64,000 bases of DNA from Rubrivivax sp. (GTDB lineage Bacteria > Pseudomonadota > Gammaproteobacteria > Burkholderiales > Burkholderiaceae_C), in assembly GCA_016719535.1 (NCBI GenBank), contig JADJYX010000042.1:186001-250000 (forward strand), in the 5' to 3' direction. Numbering within the stretch: the first letter of the stretch is position 1; each line of letters opens with the position of its first letter. The translations under genes were made by a program, and so were the position numbers. Shown here one piece after another: positions 1 through 8,270 of this stretch. The notes beneath the pieces were generated by a model that saw nothing but the letters and a program-made list of their open reading frames with translations, ran no database searches and was not told the DNA's origin.

Positions 1-2040
1 ACCGACGACCTGCAGGGTGCGATCTGGATCCCGGGCGACGGCAAGGCCAACCCCGCCGACCTTTGCATGAGCCTGGCCAGGGGCGCGCGGCAACGCGGCG
101 CGAAGCTGATCGAAGGCGTCGAGGTCACCGGTGTGATCACCGAGCGCGGGGCGGGCGGCGAGCGCGTGGTCGGCGTGCGCACCGCCCAGGGCGAGGTGCG
201 CTGCGAGACGCTGGTCAACTGCGCCGGCCAGTGGGCGCGGCAGTTCGGCGCGCTGGCGGGCGTCAACGTGCCGCTGTTCCCGGCCGAGCACTTCTACATC
301 GTCACCGACCGCATCGACGGCGTGCACCCCATGCTGCCGGTGATGCGCGACCCCGACGGCTTCATCTACTACAAGGAGGAGGTCGGCGGCCTGCTGATGG
401 GCGGCTTCGAGCCGGTGGCCAAACCCTGGCGCGTGGACCCCATCCCCAGCAGCTTCCAGTTCCAGCTGCTCGACGAGGACTGGCAGCAGTTCGAGCCGCT
501 GATGATCAACGCCATCCATCGCACTCCCTGCCTGGAGACGGCGAAGGTCAAGATGCTGCTCAACGGGCCCGAGAGCTTCACGCCCGACGGCAACTTCATC
601 CTCGGCGAGGCGCCGGGTCTGCGCGGCTATTTTGTCTGCGCCGGCTTCAATTCCGCCGGCATCGCCAACAGCGGCGGCGCCGGGCGGTTGATCGGCGAAT
701 GGATTGCCGGCGGCGAGGCGCCCGGCGACCTGTGGGAGGTGGACATCCGCCGCTTCGGCGCCTTCACCGCCAACCGCCGCGCGCTGGCCGAACGCACCGG
801 CGAGACGCTGGGCCTGCATTACGCCATGCGCTGGCCGCGGCAGGAGCTGCAGACCGCCCGGCCGCTGCGCACCTCGCCGCTGTACGACCTGCTGGCCGCG
901 CGCGGGGCCGTCTTCGGTGCGAAGAACGGCTGGGAGCGCGCCAGCTATTTCAAGCCGGCGGCAGCACCGCTGCCGGCCGATGCGCTGGGCCGGCCGGGCT
1001 GGCTGCCCTGGGTCATCGACGAGATGCGCGCCACGCGCGAGGCGGTGGCCGTCTACGACCAGACCAGCTTCGGCAAGCTGCTGCTGCAGGGCCGCGATGC
1101 GCTGGCGCTGCTGCAGCGGCTGTGCGCCAACGATGTCGACGTGCCCGTCGGCCGCATGGTCTATACGGCGATGCTCAATGCCCGCGGCGGCTTCGAGAGC
1201 GACCTGACGGTGCTGCGCCTGGGCGCCGAGCGCTTCCTGCTCGTCACCGGCTCGGCGCAGCCGCTGCGCGATGCCGACTGGATCGGGCGCCACATCGGCG
1301 AAGCCTTCGTGACGCTGACCGATGTCAGCGCGCTCTACGGCGTGCTGTCGGTGATGGGACCGCGCGCGCGCGACTTGCTGGCCCGCGTCAGCCCCGACGA
1401 TCTGTCGCCCGCCGGGCTGGCCTTCGGCCACACGAAGGAGATCGACCTCGGCCACGCGCGCGTGCGCGCCGCGCGCATGAGCTATGTCGGCGGCCCGGGC
1501 TGGGAGCTGCATGTACCGATCGAGATGTGCCGGCATGTCCATCTGGCGCTGCACGAGGCCGGCGCCGACCTGGGCCCGGGCGCCGAGGCGGGCCGCGATC
1601 GCGGCCTGGTGGATGCCGGCTACTACGCGCTCGACGCCTTGCGCATCGAGGCCGGTCGCCGTGCCTGGGGTGCCGAGCTCGGCCCCGACGAGACGCCGCT
1701 CGAAGCCGGCCTGCTGGCCGGCGTGACGCTCGACAAGGGCTGCGATTTTCTCGGTCGCCAGGCCTTGCTCGACGCCTGGGGCCGGCCGCTGCGCAAGAAG
1801 CTGGTCAGCGTGGTGCTGGACGACCCCGCGGCCTACGTCTGGGGCGGCGAGACGCTGTTCGTCGACGGCGAGCCGGTGGGTGAGCTGTCGTCGGCCGGCT
1901 GGAGCCTGCGGGCCGGCGCCTGCGTCGGCCTGGGCTATGTGCGCGGCGCGGCGGCGCAGACCGTGCACGAAGGCACGCCGCTGCAGCTGGACCTGTGGGG
2001 AGATCGGGTGACCGCGCGCGCCTGGGACCGCTGGCGCTGA
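1..2040 (+). CDS. FAD-dependent dimethylglycine/sarcosine dehydrogenase-like enzyme (5' truncated)
   Basis: Reading frame is open from base 1, so the gene begins before the window; 679 residues are visible of a family usually near 800-830. Order seen: the later part of a DAO/FAD oxidoreductase domain (up to about residue 280; VNCAGQWA near residue 75 is typical of the flavin fold), an FAO_M linker (about 285-340), then a folate-binding GCV_T domain (YDQTSFGKLLLQG, then ALRIEAGRRAWG) and a GCV_T C-terminal barrel ending in GDRVTARAWDRWR. The N-terminal Rossmann GxGxxG is outside the window. By family, such proteins oxidatively demethylate N-methyl glycines or related amines and pass the methyl carbon to tetrahydrofolate. 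The exact substrate cannot be read from sequence. Confidence 0.88.
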   Translation, partial: TDDLQGAIWIPGDGKANPADLCMSLARGARQRGAKLIEGVEVTGVITERGAGGERVVGVRTAQGEVRCETLVNCAGQWARQFGALAGVNVPLFPAEHFYIVTDRIDGVHPMLPVMRDPDGFIYYKEEVGGLLMGGFEPVAKPWRVDPIPSSFQFQLLDEDWQQFEPLMINAIHRTPCLETAKVKMLLNGPESFTPDGNFILGEAPGLRGYFVCAGFNSAGIANSGGAGRLIGEWIAGGEAPGDLWEVDIRRFGAFTANRRALAERTGETLGLHYAMRWPRQELQTARPLRTSPLYDLLAARGAVFGAKNGWERASYFKPAAAPLPADALGRPGWLPWVIDEMRATREAVAVYDQTSFGKLLLQGRDALALLQRLCANDVDVPVGRMVYTAMLNARGGFESDLTVLRLGAERFLLVTGSAQPLRDADWIGRHIGEAFVTLTDVSALYGVLSVMGPRARDLLARVSPDDLSPAGLAFGHTKEIDLGHARVRAARMSYVGGPGWELHVPIEMCRHVHLALHEAGADLGPGAEAGRDRGLVDAGYYALDALRIEAGRRAWGAELGPDETPLEAGLLAGVTLDKGCDFLGRQALLDAWGRPLRKKLVSVVLDDPAAYVWGGETLFVDGEPVGELSSAGWSLRAGACVGLGYVRGAAAQTVHEGTPLQLDLWGDRVTARAWDRWR

Positions 2041-2075
2041 TATCCGGCCCGGTCCCTGCCTACACTGAAGGCCTC

Positions 2076-3257
2076 ATGAGGGTCCCGCTGCAGGAACGCG
2101 TGCCGATCGGCGAGGTTCGTGACCTCATCGCCATCGGGGTGTCGCTGCCCTTCAGCGTGCTCGATGCGCAGGAAAGGCTGCTGCTCAACGAGGGGCAGGT
2201 GATCGACAGCGAACGCCAGATGGCGCTGCTGACCGAACGCGGCGCCTGGGTCGACCGCCAGTTCGTCGAGCAGCGCCGCGGTGCCACCGCCGGCGCCGCC
2301 GGCGCGGGCGCGGGCGCGAGCGGCAAGGGGGCGGTGCAGCGTGTGGTCACGCTGTTCGACCGCTGGGAGCGCGCGCTGTGGGACCTGGATGCCGTGCTGC
2401 GCGCCACGATCAAGGGCGAGGCCGCCGCCGCGGACTGGGCCACGATGGTCGACGAGCTGACCCGCCTGGTCGACCGCGATGCCGATATCGCGCTCTTCCA
2501 GGCCGTGCGCCAGGAGGACCGGCGATTCGTGCTCTATCCGCTGGCGCACGCCCTGCATGCCGCGGTGATCGCCCTGCTGACGGCGCGCCAGGCGGGCTGG
2601 CCAGTGCAACGCCAGCGCGCGGTGGTGGGCGCGGCGCTGTCGATGAATGTGGCCATGCTCGATCTGCAGGCGCAGATGGCCGAGCAGGACAGCCCGCCGA
2701 CGCAGCGCCAGCTCGAGGTCATCCGCGCGCATACGCTCAAGGGCGTGCAACTGCTGCAGGCGGCGGGGGTGAGCGATTTCGCCTGGCTGCGTGCGGTGGC
2801 CGAGCACCACGAACGCGCCGACGGCAGCGGCTACCCGCGTGGCCTGTCGGAGGTCTGCGACGAGGCACGCGTGTTGAGCATGACCGACGTCTACATGGCC
2901 AAGATCACGCCGCGCGCCAGGCGGCCGCCGCTGGCGCCGGTGGTGGCGTCGCGGCAGCTGTTCCAGCAGGAGCCGGGATCGCCGCTGGCGATGACGCTGA
3001 TCAAGGCCATCGGCGTGCACCCGCCGGGCTGCCTGGTGCAGCTGCACAGCGGGCAGGTGGCCGTCGTCAAGCAGCGTCCCGCGGGCAGCCCGTCGCCACT
3101 GGCCTTGACGCTCAGCGACCGCAAGGGCCAGCCCAGTGTCAATGCGCAGACGGTCGATACCGCCGAGCCCGAACATGCCATCGTCGGCCCCTGCGCCGAC
3201 GCGACGCCGTTTGCGCGCCTGCTCGGCGAGCGGGTCTACGGCATCGTGCTGCCCTGA
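2076..3257 (+). CDS. HD-GYP-like protein with degenerate catalytic HD pair
   Basis: 393 residues from ATG 2076. This start was preferred to an in-frame upstream one at 1995 that lies inside the preceding gene. The C-terminal half aligns by eye with HD-GYP cyclic-di-GMP phosphodiesterases: HHERADGSGYPRG (residues 244-256) is the GYP block, and the C-terminal VHPPGCLVQLHSGQVAVV resembles the usual tail. At the place of the LLHDxGK motif it reads AALSMNVA (about 186-193), so the metal-binding His-Asp and the following Gly-Lys are gone. An Ala/Gly-rich linker (about 70-85) separates the N-terminal domain. Likely a non-catalytic c-di-GMP sensor or adaptor (inference). An intact HD-GYP protein is encoded at 24593-25819 for comparison. 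Confidence 0.75.
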   Translation: MRVPLQERVPIGEVRDLIAIGVSLPFSVLDAQERLLLNEGQVIDSERQMALLTERGAWVDRQFVEQRRGATAGAAGAGAGASGKGAVQRVVTLFDRWERALWDLDAVLRATIKGEAAAADWATMVDELTRLVDRDADIALFQAVRQEDRRFVLYPLAHALHAAVIALLTARQAGWPVQRQRAVVGAALSMNVAMLDLQAQMAEQDSPPTQRQLEVIRAHTLKGVQLLQAAGVSDFAWLRAVAEHHERADGSGYPRGLSEVCDEARVLSMTDVYMAKITPRARRPPLAPVVASRQLFQQEPGSPLAMTLIKAIGVHPPGCLVQLHSGQVAVVKQRPAGSPSPLALTLSDRKGQPSVNAQTVDTAEPEHAIVGPCADATPFARLLGERVYGIVLP

Positions 3258-3359
3258 CCGCGGGCGGCTCAACACCCCGCGGCAACTGCCGGTATTGGCC
3301 ATGCCCGGCGCCCGGCAGTGGTAGGGTCGGGCATTCCCTGACATCAACCGGAGCACGAC

Positions 3360-3671
3360 ATGACCGAACTCACCACCGCCCAGAAGGACAAGCTGATGGC
3401 CGACCTGCGCGTCGTCATCAACGATGCCGAGGAATTGCTCAAGCTCACGGCCGGCGACGTCAGCGACAGCGCCGTCGGCCTGCGCGAGCGCCTGCAGCAG
3501 CGCATGGCCGATGCCAAGCACAGCCTGCTGACCCTGCAGGCCACCGCCGCCGAGAAGGCCAAGGCCGCCGGCCACGCCGCCGACGACTATGTGCACGACC
3601 ACCCCTGGCAGGCGGTGGCCCTGGGCGCCGGCGTCGGACTGGTGGTCGGCCTGCTGATCGGCCGCCGCTGA
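3360..3671 (+). CDS. DUF883 (ElaB/YqjD-like) inner-membrane protein
   Basis: 103 residues. An N-terminal helical, charged region (about 1-75) with predicted amphipathic helices is followed by a C-terminal glycine-zipper membrane helix, GAGVGLVVGLLIGRR at the very end. This is the architecture of the DUF883/ElaB/YqjD family; E. coli YqjD is a tail-anchored membrane protein reported to bind ribosomes in stationary phase. The gene leads a short cluster with the YqjE-like and YqjK-like genes, matching the yqjD-yqjE-yqjK order of enterics. RBS-like CCGGAG lies 6-8 bases upstream of the ATG. Confidence 0.88.
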   Translation: MTELTTAQKDKLMADLRVVINDAEELLKLTAGDVSDSAVGLRERLQQRMADAKHSLLTLQATAAEKAKAAGHAADDYVHDHPWQAVALGAGVGLVVGLLIGRR

Positions 3672-3677
3672 GGCTGC

Positions 3678-3693
3678 GCCGGTCATGACCGGC
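3678..3693. promoter_or_regulatory. Perfect 16-bp palindrome spanning the yqjE-like start codon
   Basis: The sequence gccggtcatgaccggc is its own reverse complement, and its central ATG (3685-3687) is the start codon of the YqjE-like gene. As RNA it could fold with a 6-bp stem and put the start codon in a CATG loop; as DNA it could be a dimeric protein site. The only nearby SD-like bases are GAGG about 11 bases before the ATG. Function is not known. Confidence 0.35.
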
Positions 3694-4092
3694 CCCGCGC
3701 CCGGTGGCGGCCTGGTGCATTCGCTGCGCCGGCTGGCCGACACCGCGGTCGGCATCGTGCAGGTGCGGCTGGAACTCTTCGGCACCGAGCTCGAGCAGGA
3801 AAAACAACGCCTCTTCGACGCCCTGCTGTGGGCGGCGCTGGGCCTGCTGATGGTCGGCCTGGCGCTGGTGCTGGCGCTTGGCTTCGTGGTGCTGCTGTTC
3901 CAGGAGGGCTACCGCATGCCGGCGGTCGGCGTGCTGACGCTGATCTTCGGCGGCGGCGGCTGGTGGCTGCTGCGCTGCGCGCGCGCGCGGCTGCACGCCG
4001 GCGACGGCGGCCCGTTCGCGCTCAGCCTGTCCGAGCTGCGCCGTGACCGCCGCGGCCTGACGGACGGGGAGCCGCCGCGCGAGGCGCCGTGA
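3685..4092 (+). CDS. YqjE-like phage-holin-family membrane protein
   Basis: 135 residues. Two hydrophobic segments near residues 50-75 (LLWAALGLLMVGLALVLALG) and 85-105 form a helical hairpin, preceded by a charged helix (VRLELFGTELEQEKQR) typical of the YqjE/holin-III superfamily. The partner genes DUF883 upstream (13-base gap) and YqjK downstream (GTGA overlap) support the assignment. The role in E. coli is unclear; it is thought to act in envelope or membrane protection. The start codon lies in the middle of a perfect palindrome. Confidence 0.82.
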   Translation: MTGPAPGGGLVHSLRRLADTAVGIVQVRLELFGTELEQEKQRLFDALLWAALGLLMVGLALVLALGFVVLLFQEGYRMPAVGVLTLIFGGGGWWLLRCARARLHAGDGGPFALSLSELRRDRRGLTDGEPPREAP

Positions 4093-4406
4093 AACCCGCA
4101 CCGCCGTCGCGCACCGAGCGCATGGCGGCGCTGGCGCGCCGCCAGCAAGGGCTGCTGCTGCGCAGCGCGGCGCTGCGCAGCGACCTGGGGCACGACCTGC
4201 AGCGCCTGCAGGCGCCGCTGGCGCTGGCCGACCGCGTGCGGGCGGGCTGGCTCTGGTTGCGTGCGCATCCGCAGGCGCCGCTGGCTGCCGCGGTGGTGCT
4301 GGTGGTGCTGCGCCCGCGCCGCGCCTGGCGCTGGGGCCTGCGGCTGTGGTGGGGCTGGCGCAGCTGGCAGCGCGTGCAGCGCTGGCTGCACGCGGCGCCG
4401 CGCTGA
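4089..4406 (+). CDS. YqjK-like small basic protein
   Basis: 105 residues, starting at GTG 4089 that overlaps the preceding TGA (GTGA), a sign of translational coupling. Very Arg/Leu/Trp-rich; the N-terminal part (RMAALARRQQGLLLRSAALR) is the recognisable YqjK portion, and one hydrophobic segment (PLAAAVVLVVLRP, about residues 62-76) may enter the membrane. Third gene of the DUF883-YqjE-YqjK trio. Function is unknown; the assignment rests largely on synteny. Confidence 0.7.
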   Translation: MKPAPPSRTERMAALARRQQGLLLRSAALRSDLGHDLQRLQAPLALADRVRAGWLWLRAHPQAPLAAAVVLVVLRPRRAWRWGLRLWWGWRSWQRVQRWLHAAPR

Positions 4407-4429
4407 CCGGCATCGTCTGCGGCGGCGGG

Positions 4430-5557
4430 TCAGGCGGCGAAGCGGCCCGGCGCCAGCGCGCGCGCATCGACACCCTGTGCGCGCAGCTCGGCCGGCAGGT
4501 CCTGCTGCAGCAGCAGGCTGGCTGCCAGTGCCGAGGCGCCGGCCGCGCTCTGGATGCCGTAGCCGCCCTGGCCGGCAAGCCAGAAGAAGGCAGGCACGCG
4601 GGCATCGAAGCCGATCGCCAGTTCACCGTCGGGCGTGAAGCTGCGCAGCCCGGCCCAGGTGCGGCGCGGGCGGCGGATGGTGAGCGTGGTGTCGCGCTGG
4701 ATGGCGTCGATGCCGAGGGCGATGTCGAGTTCCTCGGGCTGCACGTCGTGCGGCGGCACCGGGTCGGCATTGGCCGGCGAGCCCAGCAAGCGGCCGGCGT
4801 CGGGCTTGACATACCAGTCCTCGGCCACGCCGGCCACGGTGGGCCAGGCGCGCACGTCCATGCCCGCCGGCGCGTCGAAGGTGAAGGCACTGCGCCGCCG
4901 GGGCTGGATGCCCAGCGGCGCCACGCCGCAGCGCTGTGCGACCTCGTCGGCCCAGGCGCCCGCGGCGTCGACGATCACGCGGGCGTGCGCCTGGCGGCCG
5001 TCGGCCAGGGTCAGCGTCCAGCCGCCGGCGTCTTGCGTCGCGGTTTGCAGCACGGCCTCGATCCACAGCTCGGCACCGGCACGCCGCGCGCCACGCACAA
5101 AGCCCTGGTGCAGTGCATTCACGTCGAGGTCCAGCGCATCGGACTCCCACACCGCGCCCAGCAGCCCCTGCGCGCGCAGCACGGGCACGCGCGCCAGCGT
5201 GGCGGCCGCATCCAGCCGCTCGATCGCGGTGCCGGTGGCCTGCAGTTCAGCGTGCAGGTGGTCGAGCTCGGCCTGCTGGCCCTGCCAGGCCACATACAGC
5301 GCGCCGCGCGGGCCCACCAGCGGCACGTCGGCAAAGCCGGCCGGCGGATGCTCGTAGAAGGCGCGGCTGGCGCGCGTGAGCGCACGCACCTGAGGCGGGC
5401 CGTAGCTTTCCATGAACATCGCCGCGCTGCGCCCGGTGCTGTGCAGGCCGGGCTGGATCTCGGCCTCCAGCAGCAGCACCGAGGCCTGCGGCGCCAGCCG
5501 GAAGGCGAGCGAGGCACCGGCGATGCCGGCACCGACGATGGCGAAGTCGCAGGTCAT
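4430..5557 (-). CDS. FAD-dependent amino-acid oxidase/dehydrogenase (DAO family)
   Basis: 375 residues. The N-terminus carries the dinucleotide-binding motif IVGAGIAGASLAFRL and the DAO pattern HSTGRSAAMFMESYGP; the C-terminal half contains RRPRRTWAGLRSFTPDG and WLAGQGGYGIQSA, which close the FAD site. The family oxidises amino or imino acids (glycine, D-amino acids, opines). The arginase gene starts its transcript just upstream (stop at 5564, this ATG at 5557, 6-base gap), so both are likely in one operon for arginine or related amino-acid breakdown. The exact substrate is not readable. Confidence 0.85.
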   Translation of the reverse strand: MTCDFAIVGAGIAGASLAFRLAPQASVLLLEAEIQPGLHSTGRSAAMFMESYGPPQVRALTRASRAFYEHPPAGFADVPLVGPRGALYVAWQGQQAELDHLHAELQATGTAIERLDAAATLARVPVLRAQGLLGAVWESDALDLDVNALHQGFVRGARRAGAELWIEAVLQTATQDAGGWTLTLADGRQAHARVIVDAAGAWADEVAQRCGVAPLGIQPRRRSAFTFDAPAGMDVRAWPTVAGVAEDWYVKPDAGRLLGSPANADPVPPHDVQPEELDIALGIDAIQRDTTLTIRRPRRTWAGLRSFTPDGELAIGFDARVPAFFWLAGQGGYGIQSAAGASALAASLLLQQDLPAELRAQGVDARALAPGRFAA

Positions 5558-5563
5558 GGCGCG

Positions 5564-6496
5564 TCAGCGTGCGGATCGCGAAGGAGCACGCATCAACGTG
5601 CTCTTGCCAAACAGGCTCTCGATGAGGTCGACCGCCAGCGCCGCGGTCTTGTTGCGCACGTCCAGCGCCGGGTTCAGTTCCATCACGTCCAGGCTGGCCA
5701 GGCGGCCGCTGTCGGCGATCATCTCCATGCACAGCTGCGCCTCGCGGTAGGTGGGGCCGCCGGGCACCGTGGTGCCGACGCCGGGGGCGATCTCGGGGTC
5801 GAGAAAGTCGACGTCGAAACTCACGTGCAGGTGCGTCTTCGCGTCCAGCGTGGCCAGCGCCAGGTCCATCGTGTGGCGCATGCCCATCTCGTCGATATAG
5901 CGCATGTCGAAGACCTCGAGGCCGGCTTCGTGCACGAAGCGCTTCTCGCCGACGTCGACGCTGCGGATGCCGATCTGGCGCACCACCTTCGCGCTGATGG
6001 CGGGCACGCTGCCGCCGATCTCGACCAGATCGCGCGGACCATGGCCGCACAGGCAGGCCACCGGCATGCCATGCAGGTTGCCGCTGGGCGTCAGCACGCT
6101 GGTGTTGAAGTCGGCATGGGCATCGAGCCACAGCACGCGCAGCCGCTTGCCGGCGTCGCGGCAGTGGCGGGCCACCGCGCTGATGCTGCCCACCGCCAGG
6201 CAGTGGTCGCCGCCCAGCAGCATGGGCAGGTGGCCGCGTTGCAGTTCGGCATGCACGGCCGCGTGCACCGCCTGGTTCCAGGCCACCACCTCGGCCAGGT
6301 GGCGGTAGCCGTCGACCGGCGGCAGCCAGGGGTTGGCCGGGCCGGCGAGGTTGCCGCGGTCGAATACTTCCAGGCCACGGCCCTCCAGCGCCGCCTGCAG
6401 CCCGGCGACGCGCAGCGCCTCCGGGCCCATGCTGGCGCCGCGCGCGCCGGCGCCGATGTCGGTCGGCGCGCCGATCAGGCTGATGCGGGTATTCAT
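5564..6496 (-). CDS. rocF: Arginase
   Basis: 310 residues from ATG 6496, which begins MNTRISLIGAPTDIGAGARG; a start nine codons further up would run into the preceding gene. Ureohydrolase manganese ligands are all present: GGDHCLAVGS, WLDAHADFNT and SFDVDFLDPEIAPGVGT. Its length and the N-terminal GAPTDIGAGARGASMGPEALR favour arginase over agmatinase. It hydrolyses L-arginine to ornithine and urea. Downstream is the DAO-family oxidase, upstream the LOG-family gene 10 bases away. No urease or ornithine catabolic gene is in the window. Confidence 0.92.
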   Translation of the reverse strand: MNTRISLIGAPTDIGAGARGASMGPEALRVAGLQAALEGRGLEVFDRGNLAGPANPWLPPVDGYRHLAEVVAWNQAVHAAVHAELQRGHLPMLLGGDHCLAVGSISAVARHCRDAGKRLRVLWLDAHADFNTSVLTPSGNLHGMPVACLCGHGPRDLVEIGGSVPAISAKVVRQIGIRSVDVGEKRFVHEAGLEVFDMRYIDEMGMRHTMDLALATLDAKTHLHVSFDVDFLDPEIAPGVGTTVPGGPTYREAQLCMEMIADSGRLASLDVMELNPALDVRNKTAALAVDLIESLFGKSTLMRAPSRSAR

Positions 6497-6506
6497 GGCG
6501 CCGGCG

Positions 6507-7418
6507 TCAGATGTCGTCGGCAAATTCGCCGGTCTGCGTGGCCGGCAGGTCGAAGCCGTAGTGCGCGGCCAGCACCTCCCAGGCCTGCTCGGCGGTCTCG
6601 ACGAAGTGGAACAGGCCGAGGTCGCCGGGGCTGATCATGCCGGTGTCGACCAGGTGCCGGAAGTCGACCAGCTTCTCCCAGAATTCGCGGCCGAAGAGCA
6701 GGATCGGGCGGCGGCGGCTCTTGCCCGTCTGCACCAGCGTCATGGTCTCGAACAGCTCGTCGAGCGTGCCGAAGCCGCCGGGGAAGCACACCAGCGCGAT
6801 GCTGCGCATCACGAAGTGCATCTTGCGCAGCGCGAAATAGTGAAACTGGAAACACAGCTCCGGCGTGATGTAGCGGTTGGGCGCCTGCTCGTGCGGCAGC
6901 ACGATGTTCAGCCCGATGCTCTTGCCGCCGACCTCGTGTGCGCCGCGGTTGCCGGCTTCCATGATGCCGGGGCCGCCGCCGGTGACGACATAGATCGGCG
7001 CATCGAGCGCGCGCGAGCGCGTGGTCACGAGGCCGGCGAAGCGCCGCGCCTCGTCGTAGTAGCGGCTCATCGCGACGGCATTCTCCGCGCGCCGGATGGC
7101 GGCCTCGTCCGCGCCTGCGCGTGCCTCGTCCAGCCGGCGTGCCGCGTCCTCGGGTGGCAGGATGCGGGCGCTGCCGAAGATGACGATGGTCGACTGGATG
7201 CCCTGCTCCTGCTGGATCAGCTCGGGCTTGAGCAGCTCGAGCTGCATGCGCACCGGGCGCAGTTCCTCGCGCAGCAGGAAATCGGTGTCGGTGAAGGCGA
7301 GCCGGTAGCTGCTCTCGGGGCCGGCGTACAGGCTGACCGGGGGCGCCTGGCGCGCCTCTTCCTCGGCGCTGGGGAAGTTGCGCGCGGTCAGCGCGTCGGT
7401 GGGGCGTGGCTCGTCCAT
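6507..7418 (-). CDS. LOG-family protein (TIGR00730-like, nucleotide 5'-monophosphate phosphoribohydrolase fold)
   Basis: 303 residues. Rossmann-like fold with the two signature motifs of the LOG/lysine-decarboxylase-like family: GGGPGIMEAGNRGA and PGGFGTLDELFE. The extended N-terminus (about 100 residues before the fold) fits the longer (type II) LOG group. By family, these release free cytokinin-like bases from nucleoside monophosphates or act on other nucleotides; the bacterial physiological role is often unclear. It starts 9 bases downstream of the MoeB-like gene on the same strand. Confidence 0.85.
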   Translation of the reverse strand: MDEPRPTDALTARNFPSAEEEARQAPPVSLYAGPESSYRLAFTDTDFLLREELRPVRMQLELLKPELIQQEQGIQSTIVIFGSARILPPEDAARRLDEARAGADEAAIRRAENAVAMSRYYDEARRFAGLVTTRSRALDAPIYVVTGGGPGIMEAGNRGAHEVGGKSIGLNIVLPHEQAPNRYITPELCFQFHYFALRKMHFVMRSIALVCFPGGFGTLDELFETMTLVQTGKSRRRPILLFGREFWEKLVDFRHLVDTGMISPGDLGLFHFVETAEQAWEVLAAHYGFDLPATQTGEFADDI

Positions 7419-7427
7419 GCGGGCAGC

Positions 7428-8192
7428 TTAACCGCTGCCGGCGGCCGCGGTGCCGCACACCGTGCAGTGCGGCTGGCGCGCCATGCGCACCTCGTCGAAG
7501 GCCATCGCGCGGCCGTCCAGCATCAGCAGCCGGCCGGCCAGCGGGTGGCCGGCGCCGGCCAGCAGCTTCAGCGCCTCGGCCGCCTGCATGCTGCCGACGA
7601 TGCCCACCAGCGGCGCGAAAACCCCCATCGTCGCGCAGGCCACCTCCTCGAAGGTGGCCTCGGGCGGAAAGACGCAGGCGTAGCAGGGCGCGCCGTCCTG
7701 CCGGATGTCGTAGACCGAGATCTGGCCGTCGAAGCCGATCGCCGCACCGCTGACCAGCGGTTTGCGGTGGCGCACGCAGGCGGCATTGACGAGGTGGCGG
7801 GTGCTGAAGTTGTCGCAGCAGTCCAGCACCACGTCGGCGCTGGGCACCAGTTGATCGAGCAGGGCCGCATCGGCGCGCCGCACGAGCGCGTTCAACTGCG
7901 GGTCGGGGTTGATCGAGCGCACCGCGTGCGCGGCCGATTCGGCCTTGGGCTGGCCGACGCGCGAGCGGTCATGCGCGATCTGGCGCTGCAGGTTGGTGAG
8001 GTCCACCGTGTCGTGGTCGACGATGGTGATGCGGCCGACGCCGGCGGTGCCCAGGTACAGCGCCACCGGCGAGCCCAGCCCGCCGGCGCCGATCACCAGC
8101 GCGTGGCTGGCCAGCAGGCGCTGCTGGCCCTCGACGCCGATGTCGTCGAGCAGCAGGTGGCGGGAATAGCGCAGCAGTTGGTCGTCGGTCAT
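7428..8192 (-). CDS. moeB: MoeB/ThiF-family adenylyltransferase
   Basis: 254 residues. E1-like fold with RYSRHLLLDDIG at the N-terminus, P-loop-like GAGGLGSPVALYLG, DHDTVDLTNLQRQ, CDNFSTRHLVN and the two zinc CxxC pairs CYAC and CTVC near the C-terminus. It activates the C-terminal Gly-Gly of a ubiquitin-like sulfur carrier (MoaD or ThiS) by adenylation. No rhodanese domain follows, and no sulfur carrier gene is nearby, so MoeB versus ThiF/HesA cannot be separated. Separated from the upstream protease gene by a strong hairpin. Confidence 0.86.
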   Translation of the reverse strand: MTDDQLLRYSRHLLLDDIGVEGQQRLLASHALVIGAGGLGSPVALYLGTAGVGRITIVDHDTVDLTNLQRQIAHDRSRVGQPKAESAAHAVRSINPDPQLNALVRRADAALLDQLVPSADVVLDCCDNFSTRHLVNAACVRHRKPLVSGAAIGFDGQISVYDIRQDGAPCYACVFPPEATFEEVACATMGVFAPLVGIVGSMQAAEALKLLAGAGHPLAGRLLMLDGRAMAFDEVRMARQPHCTVCGTAAAGSG

Positions 8193-8206
8193 GGCCTGAC
8201 AAGCGA

Positions 8207-8230
8207 GAAGCCCGCCGGGTGGCGGGCTTC
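8207..8230 (-). terminator. Hairpin between the processing protease and moeB
   Basis: Perfect 10-bp inverted repeat gaagcccgcc / ggcgggcttc with a 4-base loop. It sits 40 bases after the protease stop and 15 bases before the MoeB start, on the minus strand. Bases after the stem are pyrimidine-rich but not a clean T run, so it may attenuate rather than fully stop transcription. Confidence 0.6.
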
Positions 8231-8270
8231 GCAGTGTGCACCGGCGCGGGCCGGATGGCCGGCCGCGGCT

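Noticed and set aside
1995..2075. Longer N-terminus for the degenerate HD-GYP protein
   Set aside because: The region is the 3' end of the preceding gene and its translation has no family similarity; ATG 2076 begins the conserved part.
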